Shown one piece after another: positions 1 through 23,401 of a stretch of 64,000 nucleotides of DNA. The stretch's first letter is position 1, and every line of letters starts with the position of its first letter. The notes under the pieces were generated by a model that had not been told where the DNA came from, searched no databases, and saw only the letters and a list, made by a program, of their open reading frames with translations. Source of the stretch: Silurus meridionalis (lineage: Eukaryota; Chordata; Actinopteri; Siluriformes; Siluridae). The stretch covers positions 15,582,954 through 15,646,953 of the forward strand of contig NC_060899.1 in assembly GCF_014805685.1 (NCBI RefSeq), in the 5' to 3' direction. The translations under genes were made by a program, and so were the position numbers.

Positions 1-1119
1 TTTATTGCCTAGTAACTTTTCAGTCTATAATCAGCTTCATTCAACTGCCATGTCCCACATAATGAAACACAACTAGACCCATAAAAAGAGTTATCTATAT
101 TATTGGAGAATACCAATTTTGCCTATAAATGCTAGCGATGGTAACTGTAATACCCATGATATTGGATTGATATTGAATTGTCTAACTCGGGGGTTGGCAA
201 CCCCCCCACCCCCCTGCTGTGACTCCCTGTAGCCTTGACAAAAACAAGATTTTTATATTAATTTTTTTGTTACACAGTGGACAGTGTTTCAAAACAAACA
301 GAACAATCCTTATCTTGGCATTCGAGGTAACAGATGTATCACAGAAAGTTTCTATATTTTGTCAATTAAACCATATGACCCTCAAGTAGCTGATACTGGG
401 GTCCAGACCCCTGCTCTCGTAAACTAACTATGGATTAATATAAAAAAAAAAAGGAAAATGTCCGATTTTGCTGAGAAGTACCAAGCTAAAGGATGGAAAA
501 GAATTATTTCAGACTCCCAACTCGACAAACATTTTTAAAGAATATATTGAATTGTTCATTAAAGTATCAGAGCATCTATACTCCGACGCCACTCTCCCAT
601 TGCCAGGCAACACTCCCACGTCTTGTCAGTGAAAGGTATAAAGACGTGGATTTCTTACATTAGTATGTTACAATGCACGTTTAAGAGAAAGCACTGATTG
701 ACTCACCGAAGTCTAGACAGTTTCCCGCCGATCATTTTACGTTTTGCACATTCGTTTTTCAAGCAGGTGATGGTAATCTTTTCCATATGTCTCAATGAAA
801 AAAGGACAAGTCACTCTTTTGGATTAGCTAAGAAATGTCTGGAGTGTAGAGAGTATGTGAGCTGTGATACAGTTATTATAATGAAATTAACCTGTAAGCT
901 ATTGTGTAAAAAAAAATTTTGGTTTAATATGATTCATATGATTATTTAAAAATGTATTTTCATATTACATTTTATTCATGAATAAATGAAATGGGTTAGA
1001 AAACTAGCAATAAAAATCTTAGCGTAAGGGTTAAAACCTGACCTGAATAAATGACGTTTTGTTACATTATTTATTCTTTTTTTAATGATGCATCTCTATC
1101 TTTTTGTTTCTCACAACAG
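1..1119 (+). other. scube3: scube3 upstream intron (3' part)
   Basis: This stretch holds no convincing coding exon. It ends in a pyrimidine-rich tract and an AG acceptor directly before the first visible scube3 exon at 1120, whose entry phase (1) shows that more 5' exons exist outside the window. Short open frames here have no domain features or codon signal and are taken as chance. Confidence 0.75.
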
Positions 1120-12688
<11,569 letters not shown>

Positions 12689-13717
12689 CCGCTTCCGCTC
12701 CGAGGCTTCCTGCACTCCGGCCCACTCTGACAGCAGGCTTCAGTCTAAAGGGTTCAGCACACGCTTTATTTCCAAACAAATTCAACCAGGCTTTTGACTT
12801 TCATCTCTCGCTTCACTATGCACATTCGGTTTCGCATTTCTGATTTTTATTTTATTTTTCATTCCTTTTCCGAAAAGAAGACGGCGAATAACGGCTTCAT
12901 GCATTTCGCAGCGTACAGTAACGAGGGGTTTTCTTGTGCTTTTAAGATCCTGTCACCACTCCGTGTCCTGATGTCTGGAATATATAATGTAGGAGGTGCA
13001 ATATTCCCGTGAGCACCAGGAAAAACTGTTCTATGTCTTGATTTAAGGTGTCATGCCTCGATCCTTCCATCCCAAACAATCCGTAGAGGACACGCCTGCA
13101 TTTTGAGCATCATAGCGCTCACTGGGACGTCGCACGATCGGGTTAGTTCGAGGTGCCGGAAGGCGAGAGAGGGTTTAGTCAATAAGCACGATTGTGAGCT
13201 GAGCTTCTGATCTACTGCCACCCCATCCCCCCCCCCCGTCCTCCCCCTCCCCCATAGCGCGTCGCTCTCGCGTTCGTACAATATATTCGTCATATAATCC
13301 GTCTTTTTTTCCCGTCCCGTTTTACTTCATATCGTCGTTCAGCTCTCAGAACGTCTTCAGTCGTCCTGTCACGCTGTTAAAACAGTACTTTTCCGTCCGT
13401 CCGCGTTGTGTTACTCGTTCCGCGGTTGTTTGCGAGCGTATATGAGTTAATGTAACGAGGCCTAGTGAAGATGTAGTGCATTATTACGAGACTGAATCGA
13501 AAGAGAATCGAGTTGCAGTGAGAAATGGATTCTGCAGAGAACCGAGCTGAGATGTGTGTGTGTGGGTGGTTGTTTTTGTTGTTGTTGTTGTTTGGTTTTT
13601 TTTGCGACTAATTGCTGCTTCTTTGATTTGGAGAAGAAAAAAAAATGTCACTTTAAACTACATTAAATTCGAACCTTTTGACCTCCCCGAAGGCCCTCAA
13701 AGGGAAAATCCACCAGA

Positions 13718-13720
<3 letters not shown>

Positions 13721-13771
<51 letters not shown>
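13721..13771. repeat. (TA)n microsatellite
   Basis: About 25 TA units followed by a long T run, in the probable 3' UTR or downstream flank of scube3. Confidence 0.95.
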
Positions 13772-13773
<2 letters not shown>

Positions 13774-14629
13774 TTTTTTTTTTTTTTTTTTTTTGCGCAG
13801 ACCTGTATATAATTTAGGTCACATTATGCGACACTCGTTCAAGATAGTTTGTGAGTTTGAGGGTTTGTGTACTTGCCTTTACAGGAAGTCCTGCTTTTCA
13901 ATTTCCTGTCCGAAAATCTCCACTGTGAAAACGATGTAGCGCACACCACGTTCATCTCTTACCCAGGATCACTGCTGATCTAAACACCCACAGATCTAAA
14001 CTCCTGCTCGTCATTCAGGGCGTAGGAACGACACGTGCACGTCAGTTTAGCGGACGCCTGTGCACGCCTGCACTCGTAATACACAAACTCCAAACACATG
14101 ATGCGTGCCTTACGAATGTGTTGTTTTTTTTTTTCTACTTTAACATTCCCGTCGGTTCAGTGGAGAAAGAGAGAGAAAGAAAGAGAGAGGAAAAAAGTGC
14201 AGAATACGTTTGATGACACCGAGTGGTGTCTCTCCATGGTAGATTTCTTTTTTTTCTTTTCAGTTTGTTTTATTGTATATTGTAAATACGGAAATGAACG
14301 TAGACTAATGTCAAGTCTAAGAGCTAAAGCCGATCCCAAATAACAGCCTTGTATTAATAACATCCCATAATAGTTTGTTTATTATGGGACTCGTGTCTTA
14401 TTGCGCCTGACAGAAACCCGTTAAAAAGAAAAAAACCTAAAAGGATGGATCTTTTCGTTTGAACTGGTATGTAAAGAGATTTTTTTTTGGTTTGGTTTCA
14501 TAAAATACTTTTTTTTTATATAATGTTTATATTCAAATCTAATTATTTTGTTACCCCCCTCCCCACCCCACCCCCAAATATTCTCTTCCAAAGACCACCC
14601 CAGACGTGCAAACGATTATTTCTGAAACC

Positions 14630-15058
14630 ATGAATCACATTCCACATTTAGTCTCCATTTGCTGTTCTAATAAGCTCCACTCTTCTGGGAAGATGTTCTA
14701 CCAGATTCTGTGGTGAATTTGGGAGTTAAAAATGATGTAGGTGAGAAGGTAAGGAGGTTCCTGGGCCACAGACAGTCAGCGTTCACATTTAACCCAAAGG
14801 TGTTCAGAGCTCTATAGCAGGAGATCTTTCACATCTTCCAACCCATGTTAAGCAGATCTTCATGGAGCTGGCTTTGTGCAAATTGTCATGCTGGAAAGGG
14901 TTTGGGTCTCCTACTGTAGCTCAAGTGAAAGAAAAATGTCATGCTCCTGCATCCAAAGACATCCGATACATTAGCAAGTTTGTGGTAACAGTTTGGAGAA
15001 GAACCACATATGGCTGGAAAAATCAGGTGTCCCAATACATTTGGCCAAAATATATATA
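14630..15058 (-). mobile_element. Degraded Tc1/mariner-derived element
   Basis: Minus-strand copy of the same family as 11985-12290: 'attccacatttagtctcc', 'tccactcttctgggaagatgtt', 'agctctatagcaggagatc', 'cttcatggagctggc', ending 'ccaatacatttggcc'. The order of these landmarks matches the 45105 and 63283 copies. No intact transposase frame remains. Confidence 0.7.
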
Positions 15059-15900
15059 AATGAACAAAACCTTTCTCTCTTTTCCCCAAAGTCGCGCCAC
15101 TTAGGAAGCCAGAAATCTTTCATTTTCCATTTTTTAAGCAGTTGGAAGCTTCTTACTCATTGGTCGGGTACAAAATATGATGTTGGATAATGTTTATGTA
15201 GCCTTCCGGCGAAACGTTCGCCTCAGTGCAGCCGGATCATGGAGGGAAAAATAAATAAATAAATAAACGTTAAGGCAAATTAGCAAGTTTTTTAATGAAT
15301 GTTCATAAAAAGTAAACTGTCGTTATTGTAATTTAGCCTCTGTGAGATTTTTTTTGTTACTGACTGCCTGAAGAATTGTTTTTATTTGATTTGATTTTGG
15401 GTTCCTTTCCTTTGAGAAACGACTTGGCCACGGTGTTGCATGGAGTGGGTAATGGTATTTGCACTTGAAATTGTTTATGCTCATGTAAAAAAAAAAAAAA
15501 TGTCTGGAGTTTTGTATTGTCTTTTTAAATGAAAGGATTTGGTGTTCGTACAAACGGGAGTCTCTTCTGTTTTCTGTCTCAGCTTTCGCCTCTGAGAGAG
15601 GAAGAACCTATAGTATAAAAGAACGTTAAAATTGTACGTACGTCAATTCGATAATTGGTTATTGGCATCTTCTGTTTTTAGATTATTTTAGTAGAGAAGG
15701 ATATCTAAAGGGTATTTTTTTTTAAACATGGCAACCCTATAAAAAAAAATTTATTTAGGAAGAAAAAGATGCACCATTTGGAAGTCCTAAGAGGCCACGC
15801 CCTCTTATATCTATTTTCCTTTCTTGTTTTCTCGTTACCACGACTTCATTTTCTCGCAATCTCAACATGATCTCACAACGTAATTGTATCTTGAGGAAAT

Positions 15901-16002
15901 TTGTGAATGTTCCTGGTGTATATCTCAGAGTACGTGTTTACATCAGAAATCTCCATCAAATATCAATAAATCGTCTGTGGTATACACCAGAAACATTCAC
16001 AA
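15901..16002. repeat. Inverted repeat, 22-bp arms
   Basis: Arm 15901-15922 pairs with 15981-16002 with one mismatch, across a 58-nt spacer. It may be a fold-back or MITE remnant downstream of scube3. Confidence 0.75.
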
Positions 16003-16938
16003 GGCATGAGGAAACATCTGTTATGTGTAGATCAAGGAAAAGTAAACAAAACATCAATGTACTGAGGTATCTACAGCACAGAAAGTACCGGCTTCTAGTC
16101 TCTATAAGTCTTACAAGTGAAAAGGTTCATCTGCTAATCGTGGTCCTGGGTGGGTCCAGAAAACTGAACTTAACCACAATTACACTAAAACACACTCCAT
16201 AACATCTTCAGCAGCCTGAAGTAGATTCACATTTATATCAAAAAAGAAAATTGGTTTTGTTTCTGTCGCCCTCTAGTGGTCGAGTTAAAAGAAAAGAGTC
16301 CTGGGTCAGGTGATGAGTGTTTATCTGTAGAAGTAGTTTCTTTCTGCTGATCTAAAACAAAATAATTTAAAAAAAGATGTGTCCCACTGAGTCCAGAGGT
16401 GTTAGTCCAGATGGCTTAGTGGATTAAACGTCTACACCTGTTGTGTGTTTTTCATTAATAATTTAGTTCTCTGCTGCTGGAGATGTAAAATAAAAGAAAC
16501 TCCCAGAGGCGAGGCGAGGCAAAGCAAAGCTCATCCAAATGAGCCACAGGAACTCACAAGAAACAGAAGGTTAAAAGAGCGGGTTCTCTTAATTTTCATT
16601 ATTCTAATAACAATTTTGGTAACAAACAATCGCTCAGACGCAAACCAGGGATGAGAAACATCAGAGGCCGTGACACCAACCACTGGAAGTAAGTTTACTT
16701 ATTGGACTTTTGTCTTAAAAACTGATCATGAAGGAGATGATTGTTGTTTTTCAGTTGCTGGACTGTAAAGTGTGCTGTTGTTGCCTGTGTGTTTAGCAGT
16801 GGCAGTGTGGATGGGATCATGTCTTTATTCAGATGGTTGTAACACCAGGGAGAGGATCGGAGCTCTGAGACCGGGACTGTCTGGCTTTCGACGACTCATG
16901 TCTTCCTACAAATGATGTTCAGTCAAAGCTGAATCTGG

Positions 16939-16966
16939 CATCATCATCATCATCATCATCATCATC
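16939..16966. repeat. (CAT)n trinucleotide repeat
   Basis: About nine CAT/ATG units in the scube3 to RCA-B spacer. Confidence 0.9.
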
Positions 16967-17597
16967 AGACCAACCAGGACAAAATGTATTAAAACATGTT
17001 CGTGATGTTCAGGGAAAAACAGTTGTTTTTTTTTTATTCTTCCTTCTTTATTTCTTACATTCTGTAAAGCTGTATTGAGCTGCATGTCCATTGTGAAAAG
17101 CTCTGTAGAAAGAAACTTGAATTTGTGTAAATATTTAATACATTTGCCATAAACACAATTCCATAGAAACATACACACAAACAAACAGCCGAGTAAAAAG
17201 GAAGATATCTGCTCATACTCAGAGAAAGCAGAAGAAACTTCAATCACATCACATCTGCAACAGATCAATTTCTGTCGAAAAGATCACATTTCTTCAAAAA
17301 ACAAACAACAAGAAAACACGGCGTACCTTTTAGATTACTTCTACATGTTCCTATTAAAGTGTCAACATTCATGTTACTGTATTTAAAGCAAAAATCAAAG
17401 TACATGAGCACAACGATGCGGTCGTTTGACTAGAAAATGAAAAACCTGGAATGTGGGATTTTTTTTTTAAACATTGTGTAAATGTGTGTTTTGTACAACG
17501 TGTGAACCATTAAACCAAGGAGGAAAAGTCAAAGGTGCAACTTACAATCAGAGATAGAATATTTCTTCAAAGTCATAAAAGTGCAGCAGGACAGCAG

Positions 17598-17603
17598 TTT
17601 ATT
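17598..17603 (-). other. Candidate polyadenylation signal of RCA-B
   Basis: TTTATT on the plus strand gives AATAAA on the minus strand, about 140 nt after the RCA-B stop codon. It is the nearest hexamer seen, but no 3' end data support it. Confidence 0.4.
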
Positions 17604-17740
17604 TCTTATTAAAATGATGACATCAGATATTAACCTTATTAATGCGATCATTATTGGACGGGTGCTTTTTTTTTTTGTGTGTGTGTAAAGTGTCACAGAA
17701 AACTGATGAAGGACGAGAAGTTGCTGCTGCGCTTCTGCTC

Positions 17741-18910
17741 TCAGTAACGTCCTCCTTGGGAAGAGCTCTGAAAAAAAAAAAGACGTGTAAAAAGTAAAAT
17801 GATTAAAATGCAATTGATGATATTCGAAGGATGAGCAGAACAAAGAAGAGTTAAAGGAAGGATTGAGTGACACTGGACGGAAGAATAGCGGTGAGACACA
17901 GAAAATCGTGTTATTATTCATTATTACATACGCATTTAGGGAGTCTTGGTCTCCATTCTCCATCCGCCCCACACTTGATGACACTAGAGCCAAATAATCT
18001 CCATCCTGGATTGCACTTGATCGTCACCAAGATTCCAGAATTGTACTGACGCCTCACTCCAGAAAATATAAACCCAGACTGTATATTAGGGGCAGGACAC
18101 GAAACAACTGAAAGACATGAAGAAAAAAGAGATTTTTATAAGAACACAAATGTGAAAGTACATTGTGACTGTTCTTTATACACACACACACACACAAGAA
18201 GACGTGTGTAATAAATTGTTTGGAATCTTAAAGAAGACCCAATGACTCGCTCGAACCTTTACACCTAGGAGCCTCATGACTCCATGTGCCATCTTCAGTG
18301 CAGACGATTTCGGATTCGCCGATCAACGTGCCTAAACGACAGCTGTAGGACGCCACGTAACCTGGTTTTATTATCCCACTTGTCCCTAAATATACGTCTG
18401 CGTCTGGCACCTCTGGAGGATCAGGGCACTGGTTAGCTGTAAAACATACACACAAATATATGTATACAACAAGTGTGAAACTAAAGAAAACACACTTTCC
18501 CTGTTTGTTTTATATCTTTACATAAATATATAAATTATAATTTCTGTACACAGAGATTTCGTCTTATAATTTGGACATATTCCAAGTTGGAATTTTACCA
18601 AGAATTTTTGGGAATTGATGGGAATGAATAAAAACAAATCTGGTTGTTTTAACCAAAATTATCCTGCAAGATTTTATTCAACTACATTTAACTACCCTGT
18701 TATAGCTAACCTGCAATTTAGTAAATTCCCAGTTTATTTCCATTAATTCCTGTAATTCCCATGAAAAGATTCCAGTCTTTCCAGTTAATTTTGCAACATC
18801 AAGGCACGTTTGTACGCTGCGCTGGATAAGAGCATCTGCTAAACGTGTACATGTAAATTAAAGGAGTGGCCTAGAATTGGAAATCAGTGATCACCAAAAC
18901 CAATAAGAAA

Positions 18911-18954
<44 letters not shown>

Positions 18955-20898
18955 CCCTCACACACAGCTACTCGTCCATCCCATCCATTATTCGTGCAGT
19001 GCCTCACACCCACTCCAATCAGCTGGTACCTACAAACACACAAACAAAAACACACACACTATACCTTAATAAAAACATATATAGCAATCAAAGCAAACTA
19101 AATTAAAACCTATAAAGAAATAATAAAGCAAGAAAACAGAAGTCGAATGTGAATGAATTCACAGTAAACACAGCTTCATTTCAAAAGTAACATGTTAAAT
19201 GTCATGTAAATGTTTTTTATCTTATTATTAAGTTGTTTAAACTGTTGTGACTGGATTCTTACCCTTCAAAGCACCTGGCTGTAGCCATGTCCCCGAACGA
19301 AGAGCCTGTATAGTGATAACGTCCGTTTTCCACCTCCCCGGCCGAGCCGCACCTTTTCTCTTTACAACACGAAAAACGTAGTGACGAGTTAAACAATGTA
19401 CAAAAACATGGACTACTTCTACTTCCTGTTTGTAACATCGCTCTGGTACTACAGTATGTTGTACCTATAATCCATCACATGACCATATAGTTACATCATC
19501 TCGATTGTTTATAGCTTTAGAACTTGATAGATATAATAATGATGTTGTTTTGTAGTTAATACAAACTTGTATAAAAGGAATGAAACACTTGAGGACATGC
19601 TGTTTGTGAAACTTTATCTTATTTGTTAAAAGTGACATACTTTCACACATCAGCTGAACATCAGTCCACTGGCCGTCCCTGCAGGAGATGGTGCTCGGGC
19701 CTCGGGCTATGCGGTAGCCGAGATTGCACTTTAAGCGGAGAGTGGTATTGGGTTCGTAGTCCGTCTGGTCGTTGTGCTCGGTGTGGGCGTTAGGGACGTA
19801 CGGTGGAGGAGGACATCTCCCTGGAGGACAATTTGAATGGATCGATGTTTAGATATTAAGATATAAAGTTAAAATGCGCTCTGGATAATCAGAGGTAACA
19901 GAATTACCTTCAACGAGGTGACATTTCGGCAGTTCCTCCCATTGGCCGTCTTCTAGACACGTGATCTGTGACGAGCCAATCAGTCTGTAGCCTTTCTGGC
20001 AGGAGATGGCGGCACGTTCTCCAACTTCATACTCCGCTTTGTATCCGTCCTGTCCGCTGCTGTTGGGCACCGCCGGGGGGGGGCATGTGACCTGTACGGG
20101 CATCACTGGAACACAGAGCAAAAGGTAAAGTACAATTCTGGATTGTATGATGATTATACAGTGAAGGAGGCTAACCTTTTACACAGGTGGGTGGAGCTGG
20201 AATCCAAACGCCCTGGCCTCCACAGGTGATAACATTAGGCCCTTTGATGTTGTACCCCTCCTGGCAGCTGATGTTTACTTGGGTGTTGAACCTTCGATGG
20301 CCAGTATTTAGACTGGCATTGGGAATGGTCAATTTCTCACATTTGATCACTAAGAACAATTAAGAAACATACAGGATCATTTTGCAGCATCTTTTTTAGT
20401 CAAACTGATTAAATTAAAATCTCACATTTTTTCCCCATTTTATTGGCATATGCCTCTCTCCAGGAAGACTTGCAAAACAATGAAATCTGAGGTAATTACA
20501 TTCAAACGATTTCTCCACCAGTACATCTGAAGCTAATCCAGTTTAAATAGGAAGTATATCATTGAGTTGATGCATTGGGAAAGCTGAAATTAATATCACT
20601 GTACCTCTTTAAATTCAGAATTTATCAAAGAATTCGTTTTGACTTACGTTTACATTCTGCACTTTTTGGTTTCCATGTTCCATTTACACACAGGAGTTTA
20701 CTTTTGCGGCCCTTTAGCCGGAAGCCAACATTGCAGACGTAGGATACGGTCTCCTTATCTGTATATGTGTCCTTTGTTATGTTATAAGTAGCTTTATCAT
20801 CTGTGCTGAGTGGTGGACATTCTTTGCTAGGGGCTGCAAAGGTAAAGCGTGAGGAGAAAGAGTAAGACGTAGGAGTCGATGACTGAGGGACTGAAGAG

Positions 20899-20937
<39 letters not shown>

Positions 20938-22074
20938 AGAGAGAGAGAGAGAGAGAGAGAGACGGAAAATCATAGCATCACACAAGTCATAAAATGGACG
21001 TCAGTGTTACAGATGGCTGTATAAGTAAAATTTATCAAATTTAACCAAGTGACTTTTCTATTTGTAATAGGCAGTAGATCTGTTCACTTGCATCAGTCAG
21101 TGGATCTATTAAATTCAGTTGGCAGATCCAATTTAGTCAATATATTTGTCCAATCATATTAGTTAATAGATCCAAATTAGTCTGTTGATCTATTCAATTG
21201 TTCCAGACAGTAAATCAAATTTAGTAAGTAGGTCTTTCCAATTGGATCATTCTGTAGATCAAAATGAATCAGTAGATTTAACAACTGGATCAGTCAGAAG
21301 ATCTAATTCACTCAGTAGATTTACCAATAGTACCAGAGAGTAGATCAAATTTAGTCTTTAGATTCAACAACTGTCAGTCGATAGGTCCAATTCAGTCAGC
21401 AGATCTTTCCAACTGTATCAGTCAGTAGATCCAATTGATCCATTACATATTTCCAGCTGTACCAATCATAGATCAAAAACAGTCACTAGATTTACTAGAT
21501 ATATCAGTCAATAGATCCAATTCAGTAGATATACCCAATATTCAATGATTGAAAGATCTCATCATCCTCTCACACTAGTACTATTGAATGTAGACTATTT
21601 ATGGGGATCTTTTACAGATACACCAGCAGAGTGCGCTCCTCGACAGTAAACCGGATTACTCTGAATAATCCAGATTCAGGAACAAAACAATGTGAAAATG
21701 TTGGATCTTGTGCGTTTGGGGACATGCGTGTTTTTGCCTACACACACACACACACACACACACAGTGAATCAACAACCATCCTGTACTTTGACCTGTTCG
21801 AGATGTTTATTTGTTACAAAGTGAAATTTTTAACAACATTTAAATACTGTTTTCTAAAGCAAACGTCTGAATCGAAGAGAGAAAATACCGAACAGATTAT
21901 AAGCTTTAAATACACTAAAATAATTGGATAGATCTATTGACCGAATTGGATCTACCAGCTAAATGTGATCCACTGATCGATACAGTTTGATAGATCTCCA
22001 CGTGAACGGTTTTACTCACCCACGAGGTGCACTGAGAGCACCAACATCACACAAGTCCACACGATGACCGCCAT
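17741..22074 (-). CDS. RCA-B: secreted complement regulator-like protein with 7 CCP modules
   Basis: CCP (sushi) chains bind C3b/C4b and restrain complement; the exact ligand cannot be read from sequence. Inferred exons in transcript order: 22074-22020 (signal peptide, starts MAVIVW), 20833-20648 (CCP1), 20349-20176 (CCP2), 20105-19908 (CCP3), 19820-19641 (CCP4), 19359-19263 plus 19029-18956 (CCP5, split), 18436-18257 (CCP6), 18107-17932 (CCP7), 17767-17741 (tail SSSQGGRY and stop). Total 1347 nt, 448 residues. Each module shows the four cysteines and the tryptophan before the last cysteine. Introns between modules are phase 1; the split in CCP5 is phase 2 in the conserved glycine codon, a hallmark of RCA genes. 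No transmembrane or GPI segment follows CCP7, so the product should be secreted. It is a tandem duplicate of RCA-A modules 3-9. Best named C4BP-alpha-like or factor H-like; orthology is undecided. Confidence 0.85.
18580..18785. repeat. Fold-back interspersed repeat
   Basis: The left half ('ttggaattttacc...gggaattgatgggaatg') and the right half ('catt..attcc...aattcccatgaa...gattcca') are imperfect reverse complements, as in a fish MITE with long terminal inverted repeats. In an RCA-B intron between CCP5 and CCP6. Confidence 0.5.
18811..18860 (+). repeat. SINE 3' tail fragment
   Basis: GCGCTGGATAAGAGCATCTG followed by CTAAACGTGTACATGTAAAT is the widespread fish SINE/LINE tail motif (consensus like 'ctttggataaaagcgtctgctaaatg'). 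Confidence 0.65.
18914..18951. repeat. (CA)n tract at RCA-B 5' splice site
   Basis: On the RCA-B transcript this reads (UG)n starting five or six bases after the donor of exon 19029-18956 (GTAGG then TG units). Confidence 0.9.
19570..20228. repeat. Segment nearly identical to 25105-25757 (RCA-B copy)
   Basis: Introns and exons CCP3 and CCP4 of RCA-B match RCA-A CCP5 and CCP6 almost base for base at a constant offset of 5530 bp. The CCP3/CCP5 exon and both its flanking introns show only a few differences; the middle of the CCP4/CCP6 exon has several. Similarity drops sharply at about 20228, inside the CCP2 exon. Confidence 0.85.
20899..20963. repeat. (GA)n microsatellite
   Basis: About 30 GA units with one 'TAAA' break, in RCA-B intron 1. 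Confidence 0.95.
21040..21545. repeat. Degenerate minisatellite in RCA-B intron 1
   Basis: Repeats of the type 'cagtcagtagatcnaatt' and 'agtagatctntccaattg' recur roughly every 25-55 bp over about 500 bp. Units have diverged and the period is irregular. Confidence 0.7.
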
Positions 22075-22167
22075 CTCCAGAACTCAGACTGAGGGAATGA
22101 TCGCCTCTAGAGCCTGTTAAAAGGATCTGTGATGACGGAGGGCGTAACAGAAAAATCCAATCCTCCG

Positions 22168-22194
22168 TAACACACACACACACACACACACACA
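22168..22194. repeat. (CA)n tract in RCA-B 5' flank
   Basis: About 13 CA units roughly 95-120 bp upstream of the RCA-B ATG, so in the 5' UTR or proximal promoter. Confidence 0.9.
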
Positions 22195-23364
22195 CTCTCT
22201 CTGACACGAGAGGAGAGTGCATCATCAAACTATTGCGTTCAGGTGATTTGTTCTCGCTGTCACTTCACTCCAGTTCACCACCTACTGAGTCACAGAGTTT
22301 CACAATTATTTTATATTCGGTTCAACGTTCTCTAGAAAACGTTACTGGTTTCCTTCACCATTCCCTGAATCTTATAGTCATTTTCAGTAGCATACAAAGG
22401 TGAAAAAAATCCCTTACACTTACAGGATCACCACAAAAATCCAATAGACATCAAATGAAATGTAAATAGGGTTTTAAATAAATCACATACACACACTAAT
22501 ATTAAACATACAGTATATAAAGAATCAGACTGTATACACTGGATTAATATACACTTTAAAAAGGACTATTCATCATTAGGACAAAACCCTGAGATAATTA
22601 CACCATCCAGGACCCCAGAGATCCTTTCTGTCCGTACATCGTTTCCAAACCGGTGCAGGTTTTGTCTTGAGTTAGATCAGCTTTTAATCTTTCTACTAAA
22701 AGTGTCCTGATTTTACTATATATGTCGCTTGAGCTTGTAAAACCTGGATTGTATTTTGAAAAATAAAATAGAAATAAGGAAAATGGCATTAATAAAGTTC
22801 TAGTAAAAATTCTGAATTGATATTTTAAATAAAAGAGATTTGTGTTCATTATGTACCGCATACAGAGACCCTTCGTGTCCTCGGAAATAAAAACAGGCAC
22901 AAATGTAACAACTTATAATGTAGGGAAGTGCATGAAAACATCAACATTTACATTTATATTTAACGTACCAACATGTGGGACACTTGTGTTACTCGTGTAA
23001 GAAAAATCCTTCAACTGGTTTAATCCCAACATTCCAAAATAAAGACGGTCATGAATAAATGAAATCTTGCTCCAGGTACAACAAGCTGTCAATATCATTT
23101 CAAAAGAACAGATGAAAAATATGAGGTGTGTATTTGAGAAATAAAAATGTAAAAAGCTTTCAGAACAAATGACTCATTCACACACACACACACACACAAC
23201 TGAATTTATGTAGTAATGTAATATTTGTTTTATAAACAGAAAAAAAGTACAGAAAGACAAATGTTTAACTGCTAAATGTATTATAGCACTAATATACATT
23301 CTTATATTAAATATAATATTTTTAAGATAGCACTATATGAATATTCATGAAAAAAAAAAGCTTA

Positions 23365-23370
23365 TTTATT
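23365..23370 (-). other. Candidate polyadenylation signal of RCA-A
   Basis: AATAAA on the minus strand 32 nt after the RCA-A stop codon at 23402. Confidence 0.45.
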
Positions 23371-23401
23371 GCATTTCTTAGAGAAGCAGTTATAGCTGTG
23401 G

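Larger units (their letters stand above)
12689..17740 (+). other. scube3 3' UTR and intergenic spacer
   Basis: No coding exon was recognised. The first part is presumably the scube3 3' UTR, but its end cannot be fixed; AATAAA-like motifs occur, for example in the AATAAATAAATAAATAAA run near 15251-15266. The stretch carries a (TA)n tract, a Tc1-derived element and an inverted repeat (listed separately). Tail-to-tail arrangement with RCA-B on the minus strand. Confidence 0.7.
22075..23401 (-). other. RCA-B upstream region and RCA-A 3' flank
   Basis: No exon seen. The first 150 bp upstream of the RCA-B start carries a (CA)n tract (22168-22194) and resembles the 5' flank of RCA-A just before the ATG (both have ATCTCCAGA next to the start). 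The rest is AT-rich and includes the RCA-A 3' UTR. Confidence 0.6.

Noticed and set aside
698..949. 83-codon plus-strand frame before the first scube3 exon
   Set aside because: No EGF cysteine spacing and no fitting splice sites; it does not look like an earlier scube3 exon.
16408..16445. tRNA-like phrase 'atggcttagtggattaa'
   Set aside because: No box B or cloverleaf partner at the expected distance, so neither a tRNA gene nor a clear SINE head.
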